Of a stretch of DNA of 14,319 nt, positions 7,358 to 14,319 are shown piece by piece (position 1 is the stretch's first letter; each line of letters begins with the position of its first letter). The DNA comes from an uncultured Bacilli bacterium. Lineage in GTDB: Bacteria > Bacillota_I > Bacilli_A > RF39 > UBA660. A model generated the notes under the pieces. That model saw nothing but the letters and a program-made list of their open reading frames with translations, had not been told where the DNA came from and made no database searches. Where the stretch lies: the NCBI GenBank assembly GCA_934155185.1, contig CAKPGT010000024.1, positions 1 to 14,319 of the forward strand. The letters run 5' to 3'. Both the position numbers and the translations under genes were made by a program.

Positions 7358-9097
7358 ATGGATAAGATATCATATAGCACTATTTTAGACATTCAAAAAA
7401 AAGTTAATATAGTTGATGTAATATCAGAATATATTCCAGTAGAGCAAAGGGGTAAAAACTATTTTGCGGTATGTCCGTTTCACGATGATCATAATCCTAG
7501 TATGAGTATCTCACCTGAAAAGCAAATCTATACGTGCTTTGTTTGTGGGGCATCTGGTAATGTATTTAACTTTGTAAAAGATTATGAAAAGATTTCGTTT
7601 GTAGATGCGGTTTTACTGCTTGCAAATAAAGCAGGTGTTAATCTAAATATAAAAAAAGAGCCTAAATTAATAAAACATGATGATAAGTTAGATAAGTATT
7701 ACAAAATATACTCACTAGCATCTAAGTATTATCAAAATAATATAAAAAGTGTTTATGGAAAAAATGCGATAGAGTATTTACACAAAAGAAGTATTAATGA
7801 TGATATTATAAAAGAATTTGAAATAGGTCTATCTTTAAATGATAATAGTTTAAATAAACTACTTACTAAAAAAGGTTATACATTAGAAGATTTATCAGAT
7901 ATAGGTCTTTGTGATAGTAAAGATAATTTTAATTATGATATTTTTAGAAATAGAATTATGTTTCCTCTTTGGAATACAGATGGTTTAATAGTTGGATTTT
8001 CTGGAAGAATATATAATGGTGAAGATATAAGTAAATATGTTAACTCAAAAGAATCAGTTATATTTAAAAAAGGACAGCTATTATATAATTATCATAGAGC
8101 TATTAATTATTCTAGAGAAGAAAAACAAATAATCGTAGTAGAAGGATTCATGGATGTTATAAGGCTTTATACCATTGGTGTTAAAAACGTTGTTGCAACC
8201 ATGGGTACTGCTATAACAAAAGAACATGCTAATCTAATTAAAAGATTATCTAAAAATGTTATTTTATGTTTTGATGGAGACAAAGCTGGTGATAAAGCTA
8301 CTAAAAGTGCTATTAATGAATTAGAAAAAGTTGGCTTAACACCTAAGGTAATAAGATTAGAAGATGATTTAGATCCTGATGAATATATACTAAAAAAGGG
8401 GAAAGAAGCATACTTTACGCATTTAAAAAATGCTATGTCATCACTTTCTTATAAAATAGATTCTGATAAAAAAAATGTTAACTTTAGTGATTATAATGAA
8501 ATTTCAAATTATATAAAAGAAGTTGCTAAGGATTTGGAAAAAATAAGTGATAATGTTGTTTATGAACTAATGGTAAATAAAGTCTCTAAAGAAACGGGAG
8601 TTAGCACAGAGACCATTAACTCATTAGTTAAAAACATACCTAAAAGCAATATTAAGATAATTGATAAACCTAAGTTTATAAGAAAAAATAAGTTTGTTAA
8701 AGCTGAAGAATATCTTATTTATTATATGTTAAAAAATTCTTCTGCAATAATGTTATATCGGGATAATATATCATATTTACCAAATGAAAAATTATCAAGG
8801 ATAGCAATGGAAATACTTGATTTTTATGAAAAAAACGGGTATATTAGTCTAACGGATTTTACTTTGTTTTTAGAAGATAAAACTGAATTAATAAACGAAG
8901 TAATTAGAATTGATTCATTAAATTTACCAGATAGTATGAATGATGAACAAATAAAAGATTATATTAAGACTATAGAAGAGGGAATTTTAAAAGAAGAAGT
9001 TGTTAACTTAAAAAATAAAATAGCTAGCGAAACTAATGTTGCTAAGAAGATAATGCTATTAGGTAAGTTAGCATCACTTAAGAAAAAGTCTTGGTAA
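7358..9097 (+). CDS. dnaG: DNA primase
   Basis: DnaG makes the RNA primers for lagging-strand synthesis at the replication fork, together with the replicative helicase. The 579-residue protein has the N-terminal CHC2 zinc-binding domain (C39, H42, C60, C63), the catalytic core with FRNRIMFPLWNTDGLIVGFSGR (196-217), and the Toprim domain (about 258-340) with E262 and the metal-binding pair D306/D308 in CFDGDKAG. The C-terminal helicase-interaction region (about 450-579) is helical and poorly conserved, as usual. The start is ATG 7358 behind AGGAGGG (7345-7351). It is the first gene of a dnaG-rpoD-trmK run, the arrangement of the classic macromolecular-synthesis operon in Firmicutes. A possible promoter (TTGCAA at 7318-7323 with an AT-rich -10 near 7339) is weak. 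Confidence 0.97.
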   Translation: MDKISYSTILDIQKKVNIVDVISEYIPVEQRGKNYFAVCPFHDDHNPSMSISPEKQIYTCFVCGASGNVFNFVKDYEKISFVDAVLLLANKAGVNLNIKKEPKLIKHDDKLDKYYKIYSLASKYYQNNIKSVYGKNAIEYLHKRSINDDIIKEFEIGLSLNDNSLNKLLTKKGYTLEDLSDIGLCDSKDNFNYDIFRNRIMFPLWNTDGLIVGFSGRIYNGEDISKYVNSKESVIFKKGQLLYNYHRAINYSREEKQIIVVEGFMDVIRLYTIGVKNVVATMGTAITKEHANLIKRLSKNVILCFDGDKAGDKATKSAINELEKVGLTPKVIRLEDDLDPDEYILKKGKEAYFTHLKNAMSSLSYKIDSDKKNVNFSDYNEISNYIKEVAKDLEKISDNVVYELMVNKVSKETGVSTETINSLVKNIPKSNIKIIDKPKFIRKNKFVKAEEYLIYYMLKNSSAIMLYRDNISYLPNEKLSRIAMEILDFYEKNGYISLTDFTLFLEDKTELINEVIRIDSLNLPDSMNDEQIKDYIKTIEEGILKEEVVNLKNKIASETNVAKKIMLLGKLASLKKKSW

Positions 9098-9149
9098 GTT
9101 TTAATTATAAATGAACTAAAAAATATATTATAAAAGGAGTTTAAGTATT

Positions 9150-10238
9150 ATGAAAGAGATTAAAACATTTGAAGAAAGAAAAAAGGAATTATTAGAAAAG
9201 GGCAAGGAAAAAGGATTTTTAACTTTTGAAGAATTAGCTGAAGCTTTAAAAGGATTAGAATTAGATAATGATTCGCTAGATGATTTATATAATGTTTTTC
9301 ATGATAATAACATTGATATAATATCTGAGAACTTTGAAGATGATGCAGAGGGTGAAGATGATGGCGAGGCCCTTATAATAGAAGATGTTGCTTTACCTAA
9401 GAATGCAAGCATTAATGACCCTGTTAGAATGTATCTAAAGGAAATAGGAAGAATAAGTCTATTAAGTTTAGATGAGGAATTAGCACTTTCTAAGAAAGTT
9501 GAAGAGGGTGATGAGGAAGCTAAAAAGAAACTTGCTGAATCAAACCTAAGATTAGTTGTTTCTATCGCAAAGCGTTATGTTGGTAGAAATTTATCTTTCC
9601 TAGATTTAATACAGGAAGGTAATATAGGTCTTATGAAGGCTGTTGAGAAATTTGATGCTTCAAAAGGATATAAGTTTTCTACATATGCGACATGGTGGAT
9701 AAGACAAGCTATAACACGTGCTATAGCAGATCAGGCTAAAACAATACGTGTTCCAGTTCATATGGTTGAAACTATAAATAAATTAAAAAGGTTGCAAAGA
9801 CAGCTTACTTTGGAATTAAATAGGGAGCCAACAGAAAAAGAGCTAGCAAAAAAGATGGGGACATCAGAAGAAAAAGTTCGTGAAATCTTTAAGATATCTC
9901 AGGATCCACTATCACTTGAAACTCCAATAGGTGAGGAAGACGATTCACACTTAGGTGATTTCTTAAAAGATGAAAATAGTTTAAGTCCAGAAGAATATGC
10001 TATAAATGAAGTCTTAAAAGATGAAATTGAAGAAGTATTATGTACTCTTACTCCAAGGGAAGAAGAGGTATTAAAGTTAAGATTTGGACTTCACGGTGGA
10101 ACTTGTCATACACTTGAAGAAGTAGGAAATATGTTTGGCGTAACAAGAGAACGTATAAGACAAATTGAAGCTAAAGCTTTAAGGAAATTAAGACATCCAT
10201 CAAGATCAAGAAAGTTAAAGGATTATTTAAGTGACTAA
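9150..10238 (+). CDS. rpoD: Housekeeping RNA polymerase sigma factor (SigA/RpoD)
   Basis: This primary sigma factor directs RNA polymerase to housekeeping promoters. The 362-residue length is typical of Firmicute SigA. An acidic N-terminal region 1.1 (about 1-80) leads into region 1.2 (NDPVRMYLKEIG, 89-100). Region 2 (about 128-200) holds NLRLVVSIAKRYVGRNLSFL and the -10-recognition helix YKFSTYATWWIRQAITRAI. Region 3 spans about 205-270, and region 4 ends with the -35-binding helix-turn-helix (VTRERIRQIEAKALRKLR). The start is ATG 9150 behind AAAGGAG (9133-9139). It lies 52 nt after dnaG with no terminator between, so co-transcription is likely. Its stop overlaps the start of trmK. Confidence 0.98.
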   Translation: MKEIKTFEERKKELLEKGKEKGFLTFEELAEALKGLELDNDSLDDLYNVFHDNNIDIISENFEDDAEGEDDGEALIIEDVALPKNASINDPVRMYLKEIGRISLLSLDEELALSKKVEEGDEEAKKKLAESNLRLVVSIAKRYVGRNLSFLDLIQEGNIGLMKAVEKFDASKGYKFSTYATWWIRQAITRAIADQAKTIRVPVHMVETINKLKRLQRQLTLELNREPTEKELAKKMGTSEEKVREIFKISQDPLSLETPIGEEDDSHLGDFLKDENSLSPEEYAINEVLKDEIEEVLCTLTPREEEVLKLRFGLHGGTCHTLEEVGNMFGVTRERIRQIEAKALRKLRHPSRSRKLKDYLSD

Positions 10239-10914
10239 TATTAAATTATCAAAAAGATTATCTACTATAGCAAATATGGTAGATAAAAAAAGTATAGTTG
10301 CGGATATTGGATGTGATCATGCCCTTCTTGATATATATTTAACTTCAAATAATATATCAAAAAAATCTTATGCTTGTGATATTACAGAAGGTGCAATAAA
10401 ACAAGCTATAAGAAATATAAGACTATATAATGCAAAACATGTTTTAACAAGGCTTGCAGATGGATTAAATGCCATAAAAAAAGAAGATAAAGTAGATACA
10501 GTAATTATTTCAGGTCTTGGAAACCATACAATAATAGATATTTTAACTAATAATAATGGTATGCTTGATAATGTTAATACACTTATTATTCAGTCAAATA
10601 CAAAAGTATCTGAGATAAGAAAAAACGTAACTCAGATGGGATATTATATTAAAGACGAAAAATTAGTTTTAGAAAGAAATATTATATATACTATAATTAA
10701 ATTTTCAAAAGGAAGTAGAAAATATAGTAAAAAGGATTATCTTTTTGGACCAATCTTACTTAGGAACAGGGATTTATTATTTAATAAAATAATAGACGAA
10801 GAGATTAATAAAAATAACAAAATATTAAATAGAATTCCTCGTACTAGAATATTTAAAAGGATAAAGATATATAAATATATTATGCATTTGAATAAGTATA
10901 AATTAAAAAAATGA
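10231..10914 (+). CDS. trmK: tRNA (adenine22-N1)-methyltransferase TrmK
   Basis: TrmK methylates N1 of A22 in tRNA using S-adenosylmethionine. The 227 residues fit the family (YqfN/TrmK). The SAM-binding motif I is ADIGCDHALLDIYL (24-37), and ACDITEGAIKQAIRNIRLY (about 48-66) follows as the acidic-loop/helix segment. VIISGLGNHTIIDIL (about 89-103) stands where relatives have a GMGG-type loop, so G-L-G-N is a small deviation. LIIQSNTKVSEIRKNV and GYYIKDEKLVLERNIIYTIIKF complete the family pattern. The start is GTG 10231, inside the last codons of rpoD (8-nt overlap), so it is translationally coupled. The same neighbour is seen in Bacillus (sigA-yqfN). The TGA stop lies within the shared terminator hairpin. 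Confidence 0.93.
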   Translation: MTNIKLSKRLSTIANMVDKKSIVADIGCDHALLDIYLTSNNISKKSYACDITEGAIKQAIRNIRLYNAKHVLTRLADGLNAIKKEDKVDTVIISGLGNHTIIDILTNNNGMLDNVNTLIIQSNTKVSEIRKNVTQMGYYIKDEKLVLERNIIYTIIKFSKGSRKYSKKDYLFGPILLRNRDLLFNKIIDEEINKNNKILNRIPRTRIFKRIKIYKYIMHLNKYKLKK

Positions 10915-10935
10915 AACTACAATTTCATTTTTTTT
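10905..10935. terminator. Bidirectional terminator shared by trmK and the yqfQ-like gene
   Basis: A7TGAAA (10905-10916) pairs with TTTCATTTTTTT (10923-10934) around a 6-nt loop (CTACAA). Runs of A on the left and T on the right let it end transcription from both sides. It overlaps the trmK stop (10912-10914) and the stop of the convergent gene (10934-10936). Confidence 0.9.
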
Positions 10936-11353
10936 ATAAGAAAAACGTTGGATTTGGTATGTCATTTGATGCATTATTATCTATTTCGTTTGATGTATCA
11001 GAAACAGTGCTTGTATTATTTTCATTACTTGTATTAACTGGCGTACTTACATTATTACTAGAACCCATATTTTTAAACTCTCTTCCTATTTTTCCAAGTG
11101 TTCTAATATTTTTAAATACGGGTTTTACTTGGTAATATAGTGGCACTGCTTGGTTTACAACATTTAAAGTTTTTTGAGCGTTAGTTAATATAGAAGAAAG
11201 ATTTATCTTTGATAAAAATCCAGCTAAACCAGTTTTAGCAGCACCTATACTATTAATACTATTTCCTAAATTTGCTGCACCTGTAAGTCCAGCATTTAAT
11301 GGAGCTGCTTGCATAATTTGATTTGGAAACATATATGGCATAGAACCGTACAT
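10934..11353 (-). CDS. YqfQ-like protein
   Basis: This 139-residue protein is transcribed toward trmK. The middle part (about 35-95: GAAKTGLAGFLSKINL, then LTNAQKTLNVVNQAVPLYYQVKPVFKNIRTLGKIGREFKN) resembles the conserved block of Bacillus YqfQ/VrrA-type proteins, which also lie close to sigA and trmK; position and pattern agree. The function of that family is unsettled (a role around spores or cell surface has been suggested). The N-terminus is rich in M, P, G and A, and the C-terminus is a low-complexity N/S/T-rich tail. No signal peptide or membrane segment is obvious. The start is ATG at 11353-11351, behind AGAGGTGA (11365-11358 on this strand). The plus-strand frame opposite, 10911-11135, is a shadow. 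Confidence 0.7.
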   Translation of the reverse strand: MYGSMPYMFPNQIMQAAPLNAGLTGAANLGNSINSIGAAKTGLAGFLSKINLSSILTNAQKTLNVVNQAVPLYYQVKPVFKNIRTLGKIGREFKNMGSSNNVSTPVNTSNENNTSTVSDTSNEIDNNASNDIPNPTFFL

Positions 11354-11386
11354 AAAATCACCTCTACTATAATATATGTAGTTATA

Positions 11387-11398
11387 TTAACTAGTTAA
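11387..11398. repeat. 12-bp palindrome between the divergent yqfQ-like and pilC-like genes
   Basis: TTAACTAGTTAA is a perfect palindrome in the divergent intergenic region, upstream of the likely promoters of both genes. It could be an operator, but AT-rich palindromes of this size also occur by chance. Confidence 0.3.
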
Positions 11399-11425
11399 CT
11401 TGTTAAATTTAATAAATTAGTGGGT

Positions 11426-11452
11426 TTGATTTTAGCTGATATATGATATAAT
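11426..11452 (+). promoter_or_regulatory. Promoter of the pilC-pilD operon (extended -10)
   Basis: TGATATAAT (11444-11452) is a perfect extended -10 box (TG, one base, TATAAT). TTGATT (11426-11431) lies 15 nt upstream as a short-spaced -35. Transcription would start near 11459, just ahead of the GAAAGG binding site at 11465-11470. Confidence 0.6.
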
Positions 11453-11483
11453 ATATTTATAGTAGAAAGGTGTGTTGGTAAGT

Positions 11484-13292
11484 GTGCTAGATATTTTATT
11501 AATGCCATTTGTGTTATTATACAGAGGATTTATAATGGTATTGTTATCACCTTATTACCTTGTTATTGGTATATCAAAGCTTTTTGGTGGTAGTAAGACT
11601 AATCCTAGAGTAAAGGCAGAACTTAAAAAGGGTGAAAAAATTAAGGTAGTTAAAGGTACGCGCTCGGCTTATGACGAACCTTATAGAAAAGAAATAAAAT
11701 TAAGTCCCGAAGAGGAACAAAAGAAAAAGGAAATTAGCAAATACAAACATCAAAAAGAGTTTGAAAGACTTGTAGCTAAAGCTCGTGAGGAAGAAAAAAA
11801 GCGTATCAAAGAACAAGAAAGACTAAGAAAAGAAAGAGAAAAGAAGGAAAAAGAACTAGAAGCTAGGGAAGCAGAAAGGCAAAAAAAAGAGAATTTAATG
11901 GAGCTTGAAAGAGAAAAAAGACAAAAGAAAAAACTAGAAAGTGGAGAACCTATTAGTTTTTCTGATAAATTAAAAAAGTTTTATCAAAAGCTTACATATA
12001 ACAAGAAACAAGAACTTGAGTTTCAGGCTAAAAAGCATGTTTTAGATGAACAGTTTAAGGATAAAAATTCTCAAGCTGCTAGATTTGAAAAGCCGTTACT
12101 ATTTAGTTATATTGCTAGAAATCCAAAAGGTGAAATTGAAAAGAGTACAATAGAGGCATTATCTAGTGTGGATGTTCATTCATTTTTACTTGCTGAGGGA
12201 TATGAAGTATATGAAATAATACCAGCTAAGGTGTCTAATATTAATTTAGGCAGTTACAAGTTTAAAAAGAGCAAGTTAATTTTTTACTTGACGCAATTAT
12301 CTGCTTATTTAAAATCTGGTATAGCCTTAGCTGATGCAGTTAAAATTTTGGATAATCAAGCAAAAAACGTTAAAGAAAAAAAAGTATGGCGTGCGGTTTA
12401 TTATGATCTTTCAATGGGTGATGTTTTAAGTGCTTCTATGGAAAAACGTGGAAGTGTGTTTCCAAAACTTCTTATAAATATGGTTAAGACAGCTGAAATG
12501 ACAGGTAATTTACCTGAGACTTTAGACGACATGGTTGAGTATTATACAGAATCTGAATCTACAAAAAAGCAAATGAAATCAGCTATGATGTATCCATTAA
12601 TTGTTACAATATTTGCAGCTTGTGTAGTTACATTTATCTTATTATGGGTAGTTCCACAGTTTGTAAGCATATATGCTGATTTAGGAAGTGAATTACCGGC
12701 AATTACTAAGGTTATAATTGGAATAAGCGACTTCCTAAAAAATTATGTAATATATATATTAATAGCAATTATTATTTTATTAATTTCATATATATATTTA
12801 TATAAAAACGTTAAAGGATTTAGAAAAGCTATGCAAGAGTTTGCAATGCATCTACCAGTTTTTGGAGAAATTATTATATATAACGAGGTTACAATATTTG
12901 CTAAAACATTTGCTAATTTAATCAATCATAATGTATTTATAACAGATTCTATTGATGTTTTAAGTAAAATTACCGATAATGAAGTATATAAAAAATTAAT
13001 ATATGATACTGCAAGAAACCTAACAAAAGGTGATACACTATCCTCTGCATTTAAAGATCAGTGGGCTTTTCCTAACATTGCATATCAAATGTTACTTACT
13101 GGTGAAAAAACCGGAAGACTTGGCCCTATGATGGAAAGAGTATCAGACTATTATCAAGAACAACATAGAACTATAATTAATTCTATGAAGAGTTTAATTG
13201 AACCAGTTTTAATTGTTTCTCTAGCTGTTATTGTTGGTGGGATATTACTATCAGTAATATTACCAATGTACAGTATGTATGATGCATTGTAG
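11484..13292 (+). CDS. PilC/GspF-type inner-membrane platform protein with N-terminal coiled-coil extension
   Basis: PilC/GspF proteins form the membrane platform on which type IV pilus, type II secretion or competence pseudopilus subunits are assembled. Residues about 196-250 carry the usual PilC lead-in (FSYIARNPKGEIEKS and VHSFLLAEGYEVYEI). The two GspF domains span about 262-390 (with LSAYLKSGIALADAV and TAEMTGNLPETLDDM) and about 466-598 (with LLTGEKTGRLGPMM). Membrane segments lie at about 370-393, 421-439 and 572-592. The first 195 residues are extra: a hydrophobic stretch (about 1-35), then a very charged K/E/R coiled coil (about 74-155). At about 602 residues it is some 200 longer than a typical PilC of about 400. 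GTG 11484 is chosen because AAAGG (11466-11470) then sits at proper distance; GTG 11472 or TTG 11475, in frame, are too close. It is co-transcribed with the prepilin peptidase gene 12 nt downstream. Confidence 0.92.
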   Translation: MLDILLMPFVLLYRGFIMVLLSPYYLVIGISKLFGGSKTNPRVKAELKKGEKIKVVKGTRSAYDEPYRKEIKLSPEEEQKKKEISKYKHQKEFERLVAKAREEEKKRIKEQERLRKEREKKEKELEAREAERQKKENLMELEREKRQKKKLESGEPISFSDKLKKFYQKLTYNKKQELEFQAKKHVLDEQFKDKNSQAARFEKPLLFSYIARNPKGEIEKSTIEALSSVDVHSFLLAEGYEVYEIIPAKVSNINLGSYKFKKSKLIFYLTQLSAYLKSGIALADAVKILDNQAKNVKEKKVWRAVYYDLSMGDVLSASMEKRGSVFPKLLINMVKTAEMTGNLPETLDDMVEYYTESESTKKQMKSAMMYPLIVTIFAACVVTFILLWVVPQFVSIYADLGSELPAITKVIIGISDFLKNYVIYILIAIIILLISYIYLYKNVKGFRKAMQEFAMHLPVFGEIIIYNEVTIFAKTFANLINHNVFITDSIDVLSKITDNEVYKKLIYDTARNLTKGDTLSSAFKDQWAFPNIAYQMLLTGEKTGRLGPMMERVSDYYQEQHRTIINSMKSLIEPVLIVSLAVIVGGILLSVILPMYSMYDAL

Positions 13293-13304
13293 GAGGAAAG
13301 TGTA

Positions 13305-14093
13305 ATGAATATAGAACTTTTATACTCTATAATGGTATTTATAATTGGGACGGTATTTGGTTCGTTTTATAATGTAGTAGGTTATAGAGTACCCAATAAA
13401 ATGTCAATAGTATATCCTAATTCACATTGTCCTAATTGCAATCATAAGTTAAAATTTTACGAATTGATTCCTATTATATCCTACATATTTTTAGGAGGAA
13501 AATGTAAGTCATGTAAAGAAAGGATATCTTTATTCTATCCTTTCTTTGAGTTTTTAACTGGTATACTATTTTTACTATCATATATAGTTTATGGCTTTAG
13601 TATGAAATTTATTATAAGTATTACTTTTATATCAATTTTACTTATTGTTAGTATTAGCGATATAAAATACTATATAATTCCAGATGAGGTTTTAATTACC
13701 GGAATTATACTAATTTTAATTGAACTTATAATTAATGTATTTATGAATAACAATGGAGCAGTAAACGGAGTTATACTTCCAATTTTAAGTGGAATTGGTT
13801 CATTTGTTACGCTTTATCTATTTAAGATATTTGGAGATCACGTGTTTAAAAAAGAAAGCTTAGGTGGTGGCGATGTAAAACTTCTTTTTTTAATCGGAAT
13901 GGTATTAGGTTTTGATATGTCTATTGTAACAATATTTTTAGCTTCCTTTATTGCACTACCTGTATCTGTTATAGGACTTATAAAAGATGATAACAATATA
14001 ATCCCATTTGGTCCATACTTATCTTTGTCCGCTACTATAATATTATTATTAAAATTAAACTTAGAAGAGATTGCATCATTGTTTATCAATTAA
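13305..14093 (+). CDS. Prepilin peptidase (type IV prepilin leader peptidase/methylase)
   Basis: This membrane aspartic protease removes the short leader of type IV prepilins and usually N-methylates the new N-terminus. Of its 262 residues, the N-terminal part has GSFYNVVGYRVP (19-30) and four zinc-site cysteines (C42, C45, C67, C70) around the conserved ELIPIISYIFLGGKC. This is the full methylase/protease form. The two catalytic aspartates are D119 (in SDIKYYIIPDE) and D190 (in LGGGDVKLLF). About seven hydrophobic segments follow, as expected. The start is ATG 13305; its AGGAGG (13291-13296) overlaps the stop codon of the PilC-like gene, so translation is likely coupled. Pairing with PilC points to a type IV pilus or competence-like apparatus. 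No pilin substrate is seen in the window. Confidence 0.95.
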   Translation: MNIELLYSIMVFIIGTVFGSFYNVVGYRVPNKMSIVYPNSHCPNCNHKLKFYELIPIISYIFLGGKCKSCKERISLFYPFFEFLTGILFLLSYIVYGFSMKFIISITFISILLIVSISDIKYYIIPDEVLITGIILILIELIINVFMNNNGAVNGVILPILSGIGSFVTLYLFKIFGDHVFKKESLGGGDVKLLFLIGMVLGFDMSIVTIFLASFIALPVSVIGLIKDDNNIIPFGPYLSLSATIILLLKLNLEEIASLFIN

Positions 14094-14102
14094 TAAATTT
14101 AT

Positions 14103-14128
14103 GAAGGCAAATTTGCCTTCTTTTATTT
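14103..14128 (+). terminator. Terminator after the prepilin peptidase gene
   Basis: GAAGGCAAA (14103-14111) and TTTGCCTTC (14112-14120) are perfect inverted arms (a palindrome, so the loop opens a few central pairs), followed by TTTTATTT. It ends the pilC-pilD operon. Confidence 0.92.
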
Positions 14129-14153
14129 TGCCCTTGTTCCCTTTTAATATTAT

Positions 14154-14177
14154 GAAAATTATTTTACGTAAATTTTC
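14154..14177. repeat. Inverted repeat upstream of the last promoter
   Basis: GAAAATT (14154-14160) and AATTTTC (14171-14177) flank a 10-nt spacer that holds part of the palindrome TTTACGTAAA. It lies about 40 nt upstream of the -35 box of the next gene and could be an operator. AT-rich chance pairing is possible. Confidence 0.3.
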
Positions 14178-14215
14178 CATTATTTAAATTTATATGTAAA
14201 CTTTTTAAAAAAACA

Positions 14216-14245
14216 TTGACTAGGGGGGGGCAAAAATGCTACTAT
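14216..14245 (+). promoter_or_regulatory. Promoter with a G8 tract in the -35/-10 spacer
   Basis: TTGACT (14216-14221, 5 of 6 to the -35 consensus) and the extended -10 TGCTACTAT (14237-14245) are separated by 18 nt between hexamers. The spacer contains eight consecutive G (14223-14230). Loss of one G would give the preferred 17-nt spacing. Homopolymer tracts at this place are the classic basis of phase-variable promoter strength. Confidence 0.65.
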
Positions 14246-14286
14246 AAACAAGTAAGAATAGAAAAAATAAATGGAGGTAGTAAGAT

Positions 14287-14319
14287 ATGAACAAGCAAAA
14301 CAAAATAATCGTTGGAGTA
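14287..14319 (+). CDS. 5' end of an unidentified gene (partial)
   Basis: ATG 14287 follows GGAGGT (14273-14278) with 8-nt spacing, and the frame reads MNKQNKIIVGV to the window edge. The polar-then-hydrophobic start would suit a membrane or exported protein, but 11 codons are not enough to name it. It has its own promoter with a G8 tract and lies after the terminator of the pilus-like operon. Confidence 0.75.
   Translation, partial: MNKQNKIIVGV

Noticed and set aside
10911..11135. Plus-strand reading frame opposite the YqfQ-like gene
   Set aside because: It begins in the terminator hairpin, lacks a binding site and mirrors the coding pattern of the minus-strand gene.
1..14319. Mycoplasma-type code with TGA as tryptophan
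   Set aside because: Tryptophan is encoded by TGG throughout, and TGA ends trmK within its terminator.
1..14319. CRISPR array, tRNA or rRNA genes
   Set aside because: No regularly spaced direct repeats and no cloverleaf or rRNA-like, GC-richer stretch was seen on either strand.

Overview
The window is very AT-rich with standard bacterial genetic code (TGA is used as a stop, at the end of trmK), strong AAAGGAGG-type ribosome binding sites and gene families typical of the Bacilli side of the Firmicutes (dnaG-rpoD-trmK with a yqfQ-like gene, MobV relaxase, AbiE). An uncultured low-GC gut-type Firmicute (Erysipelotrichales/RF39-like) would fit. That placement is inference from gene content and composition, not from a marker-gene comparison.

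Positions 1 to about 4850 are the right-hand part of an integrated mobilizable element. In order it carries the last 20 codons of an unknown gene, a MobV/Pre-type relaxase gene broken by a one-base frameshift, a hairpin terminator, a two-gene AbiE (type IV toxin-antitoxin) module, and a large serine recombinase. The recombinase stop codon lies inside a perfect 13-bp inverted repeat. Immediately after this repeat, host DNA resumes in the middle of a BRO/antirepressor-like gene whose N-terminal half is missing. The natural reading is that the element inserted into that gene and this is its right junction; the other half of the gene should lie beyond the left edge of the window. The remaining gene half also carries an in-frame stop and a frameshift, so it is decayed.

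Positions 5500 to 10935 are core chromosome: proS (own extended -10 promoter and terminator), then the dnaG-rpoD-trmK run of the macromolecular-synthesis type (primase, housekeeping sigma factor, tRNA m1A22 methyltransferase). trmK starts inside the end of rpoD. A YqfQ-like gene faces this run, and both share one bidirectional terminator that overlaps both stop codons.

Positions 11400 to 14128 are a two-gene type IV pilus/competence-like operon: a PilC/GspF platform protein with an unusual ~200-residue N-terminal extension (hydrophobic segment plus charged coiled coil) and a prepilin peptidase with all its metal and catalytic residues. No ATPase or pilin gene is seen nearby. The window ends with a new gene (11 codons visible) whose promoter has a run of eight G between the -35 and an extended -10 box. 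In such an AT-rich sequence this is a striking candidate for a phase-variable (slipped-strand) promoter, and I consider it, together with the element/BRO junction and the split relaxase, the most interesting content.
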